A stretch of DNA of 5,259 nt. Source: Nitrospirota bacterium (GTDB taxonomy: Bacteria > Nitrospirota > Thermodesulfovibrionia > Thermodesulfovibrionales > SM23-35). The stretch lies in assembly GCA_029883145.1 (NCBI GenBank), contig JAOUJR010000143.1:1-5259 (forward strand), read 5' to 3'. Positions within the stretch are counted from its first letter, which is position 1. Each line of letters opens with the position of its first letter. The notes beneath the pieces are model-generated. The model worked only from the letters and a program-made list of their open reading frames with translations, was not told the origin of the DNA and made no database searches. Below, in pieces: positions 1-5,259 of this stretch. The position numbers and the translations under genes were made by a program.

Positions 1-1379
1 TCAAGACCAACACGCTGGAGAATTTTGAGTTTTATAGTAATCTGCCTGAGAACTTCTCCTGCCATGTCTTTCTGAAACGGTGAGAGATTAAGTCCGCCTG
101 AGGCGGACTCAAAAAACTTAATTGTATCAGACACCGGCAATACACAAAGGTCCGCGATATCAAGGCCAGAGAGCTTATATGCAAGTGACTCCTTTCTCAA
201 TCTCTTTCCTTCACAATGGGAACAGGTAACTGCTCTCCTATATCTGCTCAGGAACACTCTTATATGAAGCTTGTACTTTTTACTTTCTATCTCCTCAAAA
301 AAGTCATCTATTCCGTAAAAACTATCACTTCCTTTAAAGAGGAGTGATTTTTCTCTATCAGAAAACTCAATGTATGGCTTATTCGTATCAATGCCTTCTT
401 TATAAGCATCTTTAATAAGCTGTTCCTTCCACCACCTGTATCCGGACATGTTCCACGGCGCAACAGCACCCTTTGACAAAGAAAGGTTTTTATCAGGAAT
501 AATAAGATCCTCATCATAGTTCAGAATATTGCCAAAACCTTTACATTCCGGGCATGCACCAACAGGATGGTTGAAAGAGAATAAAAGCGGATATGGTTTC
601 GGAAGCTCAATATTGCATACATCACATGCGTTTTCAGAGGAAAAGCTGAGAGTTGAGAGTTGAGAGCTGAGAGCTTTATTAATAATGACAACCTTCATCC
701 TCCCCTGTCCTTCTCTCCATGCCATCTCAATCGAGTCTGATAGCCTTGGATCATCCTTTATCACAAGTCTGTCAAGAACGATATTAAGCAAATGAGCTGA
801 TAGCTGATGGCTGATAGCTTGCTCACTGCTCATTTCTGAAATATCAACGACCTCACCATTGAGCCATACCCTGTAAAATCCCCGTTTTTTTAATTCATCT
901 ACTGATTTATTCGTCTCAAAAACTATGATTGCCTTTTCATCATGGTGTTTCTCTATAAGCTCTGAAACTACCTGTGAAGGATTCCACATTTTTATCTCCT
1001 TTCCACAGTTCGGGCAGAAAGGTGTAGAAACTTTTGAGTACAGGAGTCTGAAGAGGTCATAAATCTCTGTCAGGGTCCCCACAGTAGACCGTGACCCCCG
1101 TACAGGGTTCCTCTGTTCAAGAGCTATTGCCGGTCTTATGTTGTGAATGGCATCAACATCGGGCCTGTCGAGTTTTTCGAGGAAGAGTCTCGCATAGGTT
1201 GAAAGAGATTCAATAAACCTCCACTGACCCTCTGCAAAGACGGTATCAAAGGCAAGAGAAGATTTCCCGGAGCCAGATACCCCTGTGATTGCGATCACTC
1301 TGTCATGGGGCAGACTGAGGCTGATATTTTTGAGGTTATTCTGCCGGGCACCTTCAATGATAAGTTTTCTTTCAGACAT
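1..1379 (-). CDS. uvrA: UvrABC excinuclease subunit A, N-terminal half (partial, runs off left edge)
   Basis: UvrA is the damage-recognising ATPase of nucleotide excision repair; it dimerises, binds distorted DNA and loads UvrB. About 459 codons are present, roughly half of the usual ~940 residues. It opens MSERKLIIEGARQNNLKNI, with Walker A GVSGSGKSS at residues 33-41. The family block EGQWRFIESLSTYARLFL starts near residue 50, followed by RPAIALEQRNPVRGSRSTVG. The CX2CX20CX2C zinc module uses C252, C255, C276 and C279; further CxxC pairs are C122/C125 and C386/C389. The first signature and Walker B motifs and the whole second ATPase half lie beyond the edge. The start is firm: an in-frame TAG directly precedes the ATG. 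No Shine-Dalgarno is visible, and an extended -10 motif sits 7 nt upstream, so the mRNA may be leaderless. The reading frame is open throughout, although three short repeat elements lie inside it. It is divergent from the ABC operon. Family identity is very secure; whether this is the only uvrA in the genome cannot be seen. Confidence 0.97.
   Translation of the reverse strand, partial: MSERKLIIEGARQNNLKNISLSLPHDRVIAITGVSGSGKSSLAFDTVFAEGQWRFIESLSTYARLFLEKLDRPDVDAIHNIRPAIALEQRNPVRGSRSTVGTLTEIYDLFRLLYSKVSTPFCPNCGKEIKMWNPSQVVSELIEKHHDEKAIIVFETNKSVDELKKRGFYRVWLNGEVVDISEMSSEQAISHQLSAHLLNIVLDRLVIKDDPRLSDSIEMAWREGQGRMKVVIINKALSSQLSTLSFSSENACDVCNIELPKPYPLLFSFNHPVGACPECKGFGNILNYDEDLIIPDKNLSLSKGAVAPWNMSGYRWWKEQLIKDAYKEGIDTNKPYIEFSDREKSLLFKGSDSFYGIDDFFEEIESKKYKLHIRVFLSRYRRAVTCSHCEGKRLRKESLAYKLSGLDIADLCVLPVSDTIKFFESASGGLNLSPFQKDMAGEVLRQITIKLKILQRVGL
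91..109. repeat. Perfect 19-nt palindrome inside uvrA
   Basis: AGTCCGCCT-G-AGGCGGACT pairs perfectly over 9 bp around a single central base and is far more GC-rich than its surroundings. On the uvrA strand it encodes most of ESASGGL (residues 424-430). By comparison with the usual FFE-SLKLSPF type of sequence here, it appears to add about four residues (ASGG). It resembles a small dispersed palindromic repeat that has settled in frame. It is not a terminator, because no T-run follows the stem on either strand. Confidence 0.7.
642..677. repeat. Heptad-repeat element A within uvrA (36 bp)
   Basis: Four tandem 7-bp units, AGCTGAG-AGTTGAG-AGTTGAG-AGCTGAG, plus a trailing AGCT, are bounded by a 6-bp inverted repeat AAAGCT/AGCTTT. 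The element spans exactly 12 uvrA codons and encodes KALSSQLSTLSF (residues 235-246), just before the first zinc-module cysteine (C252). The uvrA sense strand has no stop codon in any frame across the element, while the opposite strand has a TGA in every heptad. It shares its unit with the element at 790-835. The position is a variable linker in UvrA, where other UvrAs have unrelated residues of similar length. Confidence 0.8.
790..835. repeat. Heptad-repeat element B within uvrA (46 bp)
   Basis: Three 7-bp units, AGCTGAT-AGCTGAT-GGCTGAT, plus a trailing AGCT (795-819) lie within a perfect 8-bp terminal inverted repeat, AAATGAGC (790-797) and GCTCATTT (828-835). In uvrA it encodes about residues 182-197, MSSEQAISHQLSAHLL, between a conserved GEVVDISE segment and IVLDRLVIKDD. 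E. coli UvrA has an unrelated linker of slightly shorter length at this point. The heptads are stop-free on the uvrA strand and rich in TGA and TAG on the other. The unit is nearly the same as in the element 112 bp away at 642-677, so both probably belong to one repeat family. Confidence 0.8.
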
Positions 1380-1385
1380 CTAAAT

Positions 1386-1394
1386 ATTTTAACA
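1386..1394 (-). promoter_or_regulatory. Candidate extended -10 promoter of uvrA
   Basis: Read on the minus strand, the sequence is TG-T-TAAAAT, a TGn motif with a hexamer that matches TATAAT at five of six positions. The hexamer ends 7 nt before the A of the uvrA ATG, so transcription would start at or next to the start codon. No convincing -35 box was found at normal spacing. The region is AT-rich, so a chance match is possible. Confidence 0.4.
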
Positions 1395-1450
1395 CTTTTG
1401 TGCTTCGAAACTGTGGATGCCTTTGCTTTTTAAAAGTCATTGATAAAATG

Positions 1451-1459
1451 TGATATTAT
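1451..1459 (+). promoter_or_regulatory. Candidate extended -10 promoter of the ABC/transglutaminase-like operon
   Basis: TG-A-TATTAT is a TGn motif plus a five-of-six -10 hexamer. The hexamer ends 7 nt before the ATG at 1466, mirroring the arrangement at uvrA. There is no Shine-Dalgarno between it and the ATG and no good -35 box; TTGCTT at 1423-1428 is too far upstream. This would drive the three plus-strand genes from a leaderless mRNA. AT-richness lowers confidence. Confidence 0.4.
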
Positions 1460-1465
1460 ATTTTG

Positions 1466-2938
1466 ATGTCACGAACAGTAAAAATAATAAATGTATTTGT
1501 CTTTTGCGTATGGATTACCTTAATAGCTATTTTGTTGTATAAAAACTATGCGGGTGTCCCATTAGAAAAAGCACAGGCAATAAAGGAGTCCTTTGATAAA
1601 AATACCTATTGGTATGACATTTATTTTGGGAGTAAAAAAATAGGTTTTGCCAGAACTGATATCGAAAAGGCCGGGAGTGAAATTATAATAACAGATGAAA
1701 GCAAAATGGATGTTATAAAAGAAACCACAGGGAAAGAAGAAAAAGCAGTCTTTATTGAAAAGCTGAGATGTCTTTGCGATTCATACTATTCGATAAAATC
1801 ATTTGAGTATACATCTCATTTCAAAGGTGAAAAAGGGCTTAGAGTCAGAGGAGAGGTCGATTCTGAAAGCATAATCTTCTTCCTTGAATCCCCTGAAAAA
1901 AGAAAGACTTACAAGACATCAACAGGGGGCAGGAATTTTCATCTCCCTGTAACCCTTATCCCAACGCTTCATCAGAAAAATCCTTCTCCAAATACAACCT
2001 TTCTCATACCCATGCTCAATTTCATCAATTTATCAGTTGATGATATGAAAGTTGTTCTCGAGGAAATCAGACCGATAAAGGTAGGGATAAATATCCTGAG
2101 TTTATACAAGTTCAGAACAGGTAATTCAATTTTATGGAGTAATGAAAAGGGCGTAATCGTAAAAGAAGAATACCCCTCAGGAATGATACTCTATTCGCAG
2201 GCTGAATACATTGCGAAAGACCCTACCGATAAAATACTTTTTGACTACACTTCCTTACCGTTTTTAAAATCAAATAAACCTATTCCGGACACTGAGAAAT
2301 TAAACTTTTTAAAAATAAAGATTGAAGGATACCAATTAGATTCGCACCTTTATGAAAATAGTCTTGTGACATATAGAAATAATGTTCTTTTGATAGAGAA
2401 AGAAGATATAGAAAAAATAAAAGAGAGAACTTATACACTACCTTATAAAAATAATACATTAGGAAGGTATCTCGACCCTGATGAATGGGTCTTGAGCACG
2501 AATAAAACCGTACAGGCAAATGCACACAACTTTGCAGTAATAGAAAAAAATGATGCCTTCCGTATGGCACGATACCTGAATTCATCCCTCTATTTTACGG
2601 TCCGGTCTATGCCGATGTTTGTGCTGTCAAATTCTATGGACATCTTTAAATCACAATCAGGAGATTATATAGAAAGAACTGTAATGTTTGCCTCTTTTGC
2701 ACGAGCCAGTGGACTGCCAACCCGCCTTGTCGGAGGGATGGTATATAGAAATGGATATTTTTACTTTCACACATGGCCTGAGGTCTGGTTTAATAAATGG
2801 ATCCCGGTAGATCCGACCTTATCCCAGTTCCCTGCTGATGTCACTCACATCCCCCTGAAAGAAGGTACCCTGAAAGACATTATCTCTATTCTCAATAATA
2901 TAAAAAATATCAAGATCGAGATTCTGGAGGCATCATGA
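1466..2938 (+). CDS. Membrane-anchored transglutaminase-like protein, catalytic Cys replaced by Tyr
   Basis: The protein is 490 residues from the ATG at 1466; a TTG at 1463 would add one, and an in-frame TGA at 1451 rules out earlier starts except a few rare codons. Residues 7-25 form one hydrophobic segment (signal anchor or uncleaved signal; no lipobox), so the rest is probably extracytoplasmic. Residues ~45-360 are a long beta-rich-looking region that opens WYDIYFGSKKIGF, as in bacterial transglutaminase-like proteins encoded beside exporters. The C-terminal transglutaminase core (~365-470) contains FARASGLPTRLVGGMVY, FHTWPEVW and VDPTLSQFPADVTHI. His435 and Asp449 of the expected Cys-His-Asp triad are kept. 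The nucleophile motif, usually like GDCxEHAVLFA, reads GDYIERTVMFA with Tyr401, so peptidase or transglutaminase chemistry is unlikely. It overlaps the ATPase gene by 4 nt and is surely co-transcribed with it. A structural or regulatory partner of the exporter is one possible role, by inference only. Family call is strong; function is unknown. Confidence 0.88.
   Translation: MSRTVKIINVFVFCVWITLIAILLYKNYAGVPLEKAQAIKESFDKNTYWYDIYFGSKKIGFARTDIEKAGSEIIITDESKMDVIKETTGKEEKAVFIEKLRCLCDSYYSIKSFEYTSHFKGEKGLRVRGEVDSESIIFFLESPEKRKTYKTSTGGRNFHLPVTLIPTLHQKNPSPNTTFLIPMLNFINLSVDDMKVVLEEIRPIKVGINILSLYKFRTGNSILWSNEKGVIVKEEYPSGMILYSQAEYIAKDPTDKILFDYTSLPFLKSNKPIPDTEKLNFLKIKIEGYQLDSHLYENSLVTYRNNVLLIEKEDIEKIKERTYTLPYKNNTLGRYLDPDEWVLSTNKTVQANAHNFAVIEKNDAFRMARYLNSSLYFTVRSMPMFVLSNSMDIFKSQSGDYIERTVMFASFARASGLPTRLVGGMVYRNGYFYFHTWPEVWFNKWIPVDPTLSQFPADVTHIPLKEGTLKDIISILNNIKNIKIEILEAS
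2925..2930 (+). promoter_or_regulatory. Ribosome binding site of the ABC ATPase gene
   Basis: TGGAGG lies inside the last codons of the transglutaminase-like gene, 4 nt before the ATG at 2935. It fixes the ATPase start and supports translational coupling through the ATGA stop-start overlap. It contrasts with the absence of any such site before the first gene of the operon. Confidence 0.75.
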
Positions 2939-3666
2939 TAGAAATACAACAGTGTACGAAAAAATACGGTGATTTTATCGCTGTCAATAATCTCTCGCTC
3001 AACGTTGCAGAATCTGAAATATTTGGACTTCTTGGTCCGAATGGCGCTGGAAAATCAACAACAATAAAAATGATGGTTGGTTTAATTAAACCAGATTCAG
3101 GGGCTATTACAGTTGGTGGCTATGATATCAGTCAAGACCCAGTGAATGCGAAAAGAATACTGGCGTATATCCCTGAAAAAGGCTATATTTTTGAGAAACT
3201 TACCGCCTGGGAATATCTGACCTTTATCAGCGGATTGTATAATTTAGAGGAAGAAACATTCAGAAAAAACGCTGAAGAGTATTTAAAGATATTTGGACTT
3301 TCTGACTGGAAAAACGAAATAATCGGAAACTTTTCACAGGGGATGACACAGAGATTATTACTCGCCTCCTCTTTCATGAGGAATCCCAAAGTGATGATAT
3401 TGGATGAACCACATAACGGACTTGATCCTAAGGGGATAAGGATATTAAAGGATATTCTATTTAGATTACAAAATAAGGGAATGACAATACTTCTCAGTAC
3501 ACACATAATCGCTATTGCGGAACAGATATGCGATAAAATTGCCATTATAAATAAAGGCTCAATCGCTGCTGAAGGTACCAACGTTGACCTGAAACATTAT
3601 GCAAAATCCAATGACAAAACCCTTGAAGATATATTTTTACGTCTTACCTCAGATTATGAGAAGTAA
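2935..3666 (+). CDS. ABC transporter ATP-binding protein (ABC-2/exporter type)
   Basis: This 243-residue nucleotide-binding subunit would power the membrane protein encoded next to it. Motifs in order: aromatic A-loop Tyr11, Walker A GPNGAGKSTT (34-43), IPEKGYIF with Glu81 at the Q-loop position (a variant often seen in ABC-2 type ATPases), signature FSQGM (133-137), Walker B VMILDEP with catalytic Glu158, D-loop GLDP (162-165) and H-loop His190 in STH. All parts needed for ATP hydrolysis are present, and the length is normal for a single-domain ATPase. The start is set by a good ribosome binding site and by the ATGA overlap with the upstream gene. The stop TAA at 3664 is only 12 nt from the permease ATG, and both genes are in the same frame. 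The best reading is the energising subunit of an exporter; the substrate is not predictable from this protein. Confidence 0.96.
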   Translation: MIEIQQCTKKYGDFIAVNNLSLNVAESEIFGLLGPNGAGKSTTIKMMVGLIKPDSGAITVGGYDISQDPVNAKRILAYIPEKGYIFEKLTAWEYLTFISGLYNLEEETFRKNAEEYLKIFGLSDWKNEIIGNFSQGMTQRLLLASSFMRNPKVMILDEPHNGLDPKGIRILKDILFRLQNKGMTILLSTHIIAIAEQICDKIAIINKGSIAAEGTNVDLKHYAKSNDKTLEDIFLRLTSDYEK

Positions 3667-3671
3667 GGGGG
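3666..3671 (+). promoter_or_regulatory. Ribosome binding site of the ABC permease gene
   Basis: AGGGGG begins at the last base of the ATPase stop codon and lies 7 nt before the ATG at 3679. It decides the permease start, as no other start codon with such a site occurs in the 12-nt gap. Confidence 0.65.
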
Positions 3672-3678
3672 AAGTACA

Positions 3679-5259
3679 ATGAAAGAACTGCTTATTCTTC
3701 TTGCTCCTGTTCTATGGTCACTTAAGAATGATATATCACGCGTGAACAGGTCTTTTTATAAGAAGGCTCTTTTTTATACTCTCTTGTGCATTACCTTTAT
3801 CTTCTTGATGACCAACCTCTTGAATACAGGGATGATAAAACTACAGACCCTGTCTTCCGAAGTCTTTCATGTTCTCCTCGTGAAAGCTTATTCACTTATC
3901 TTCATAATCATTTTTTTTATCCAGATTATCAGTGCATTCATCCTTGCACTGAATACATTTTACCAGTCAAGGGAATTAGAGGTGCTATTCACTTCCCCGG
4001 TAAACAGAATCTCTCTGTTTTTTTCAAGACTTTTCGAAACACATTTAAAGGCTTCGTGGATGCTCATAATCTTTGGCCTGCCGTTGCTCATATCTGCCGG
4101 GGTACTGTTCCATGCAAGTCCTTTTTACTACATTTACTCATTACTGATTTTCATAGCGTTTGCCGCCATTCCTGTAAATATCGGCATCTGCCTGGCGATA
4201 CTGACATCGGGCATTTTTAATATAAGGAAACTGAAGAAATTTCTGTTTTCCGGAGGGATTATCGCCATTATCGTTATCATCACGTTGTTAAGAATATTTA
4301 AGCCTGAACGATTTATTAATCCCGAGTTATTTGCAAATCTGACCCTCTTTATCAGCGAGATGAAGACACCTTCGTTTTTATTACTTCCAAACAGGTGGCT
4401 CAGCGAGTCACTGTTTAATTTTCTGAATAGGGATTACAGTAGTACGTTTATTTTTGTTGCTTTACTCTTCCTGACATCTTATATCACAACTGTTCTCCTG
4501 CAGGTGATCTTTATAAAGTATCATTACAGGGGCTGGATCCTCACTCAGGAGGGGGGCGTGATCCTCAAAGATAAAAGACAACATGCCTCATACATTTCTA
4601 ACTTTATAAAAAAGATACTGTCTGCGAAACCCTTTCAGCTATTATTGTCAGTCATAGATACGCGAAGCAGAATACTTATAAGAAAGGACATTGCTTATCA
4701 GATACGTGACATAAAAAACGTTCACCAGATTCTCATCCTTCTTTCACTAATCGTCGTGTATCTGTTCAGCATTATCTCTTTACCCTTAAACTGGGAAGGC
4801 TTTTATGCGGTAAAATTAAAATACATAATCTCATTCTTTAATCTTGGCTTGATTCTGCTTATCATTACCTCTTTTTGCTCAAGACTTGTGTGCCCTGCAA
4901 TTTCCTCAGAGGGAAATTCTTTATGGATAATTAGAACCTCTCCCGCAACTCCAAAGAGATATGTCTGGACAAAATTCTTTTTCTTCTTCATTCCTGTCTT
5001 TTTATTCGGTCAACTCTTGACTGTATCTTCTTCACTTTTTATCGGCATTGAAAAACCTCTGTTGCTACTTGAAATCATGACGACCACGTTGTTGAGTCTC
5101 TCATTTGTAAGTTTGGCACTTATGTTCAGTGTTTCTGATTTACGGCGTTCAATGTATGACAGTGTAAAAGAACAAACGAGGACCGGCAGCGCCGTCTACA
5201 TGGTTATTTCATTTTTACTCATACTGTTCACCTTAACTTTAGAGATAGTTCCGATTTTC
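3679..5259 (+). CDS. Putative ABC exporter permease, ABC_tran_2-like (partial, runs off right edge)
   Basis: The frame is open for 527 codons to the edge with no stop; the family is usually somewhat longer, so only a short C-terminal piece should be missing. The protein is strongly hydrophobic, with about eleven likely membrane segments, near residues 29-48, 70-90, 127-145, 150-176, 190-206, 255-280, 350-370, 382-403, 434-458, 463-485 and 506-525. Family-like cytoplasmic motifs are FYQSRELEVLFTSPVNR (94-110), followed by LFETHLKASW, and EGNSLWIIRTSPATPKR (411-427); these two similar SP-containing motifs, one per half, match the large fused permeases of the ABC_tran_2 family. A charged loop (~281-349) separates the halves. 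It sits 12 nt after the ATPase gene and would form the transport path with it. Because of its size it may work as one chain rather than as two half-size permeases. The substrate is unknown. Family assignment rests on motif memory, without a profile search. Confidence 0.88.
   Translation, partial: MKELLILLAPVLWSLKNDISRVNRSFYKKALFYTLLCITFIFLMTNLLNTGMIKLQTLSSEVFHVLLVKAYSLIFIIIFFIQIISAFILALNTFYQSRELEVLFTSPVNRISLFFSRLFETHLKASWMLIIFGLPLLISAGVLFHASPFYYIYSLLIFIAFAAIPVNIGICLAILTSGIFNIRKLKKFLFSGGIIAIIVIITLLRIFKPERFINPELFANLTLFISEMKTPSFLLLPNRWLSESLFNFLNRDYSSTFIFVALLFLTSYITTVLLQVIFIKYHYRGWILTQEGGVILKDKRQHASYISNFIKKILSAKPFQLLLSVIDTRSRILIRKDIAYQIRDIKNVHQILILLSLIVVYLFSIISLPLNWEGFYAVKLKYIISFFNLGLILLIITSFCSRLVCPAISSEGNSLWIIRTSPATPKRYVWTKFFFFFIPVFLFGQLLTVSSSLFIGIEKPLLLLEIMTTTLLSLSFVSLALMFSVSDLRRSMYDSVKEQTRTGSAVYMVISFLLILFTLTLEIVPIF

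Noticed and set aside
91..120. Palindrome as a transcription terminator
   Set aside because: The stem is strong, but no T-run follows it on either strand: TAATC follows on the minus strand and CAAAAAA on the plus strand. It lies inside an open uvrA frame.
1393..1402. CACTTTTGTG as a regulator site near the uvrA promoter, for instance an SOS box
   Set aside because: Only three paired bases per arm, and it does not match the LexA boxes I know.
1426..1436. CTTTTTAAAAG inverted repeat in the intergenic region as an operator
   Set aside because: It is short, made of A and T runs in AT-rich DNA and unsupported by a second copy, so a chance match is likely.
2280..2585. Minus-strand open frame opposite the transglutaminase-like gene
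   Set aside because: It is a shadow of the real gene, with no ribosome binding site or recognisable motif. The same holds for minus-strand frames at 3183-3581, 4803-4991 and 308-517.
3176..3184. Glu81 in place of the Q-loop Gln in the ABC ATPase, as a sign of an inactive enzyme
   Set aside because: Glu at this position is common in ABC-2 type ATPases, and Walker A, Walker B Glu, signature and H-loop are all intact.
3664..3681. Readthrough fusion of ATPase and permease, which share a reading frame across one TAA
   Set aside because: The permease has its own ATG and a ribosome binding site at good spacing. Being in the same frame happens by chance one time in three.
3786..4220. Open plus-strand frame of 144 codons
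   Set aside because: It lies wholly within the permease in another frame and has no family resemblance; the permease frame carries clear membrane segments and motifs.

Overview
The window looks like chromosomal DNA from an AT-rich Gram-negative-type bacterium. Gene content and style (UvrA of the NPVR-SRSTVGT kind, a KIG-type transglutaminase-like protein next to a two-gene ABC exporter, and short intragenic repeats) would suit an uncultivated Nitrospirota or Desulfobacterota lineage. That placement is an impression from the sequence, not a demonstrated assignment. No tRNA, rRNA, CRISPR array, insertion sequence or replication origin was seen.

Layout. Bases 1-1379, minus strand, hold the N-terminal half of uvrA, which runs off the left edge. 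An 86-bp divergent intergenic region (1380-1465) follows. Then three tightly packed plus-strand genes run to the right edge: a membrane-anchored transglutaminase-like protein (1466-2938), an ABC transporter ATPase (2935-3666, ATGA overlap with the gene before) and a large polytopic ABC permease of the ABC_tran_2 type (3679 to beyond the edge). The ATPase and permease probably form one exporter. The transglutaminase-like protein is probably co-transcribed and anchored in the inner membrane with its bulk outside the cytoplasm. The exported substrate cannot be read from the sequence.

Four things stand out. (1) The transglutaminase-like protein keeps the His and Asp of the catalytic triad, but the position of the nucleophilic Cys is Tyr, with neighbouring motif residues also changed, so it looks like a pseudoenzyme. 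(2) uvrA carries two short elements built from 7-bp tandem units (AGCTGAT / AGYTGAG) and bounded by inverted ends, both in frame and both oriented so that the coding strand has no stop in the heptads. (3) A third element in uvrA is a perfect 19-nt palindrome. (4) Both divergent genes lack a Shine-Dalgarno sequence and each has a TGn-plus-hexamer extended -10 motif ending 7 nt from its ATG, which suggests leaderless mRNAs. The two downstream operon genes have clear ribosome binding sites.
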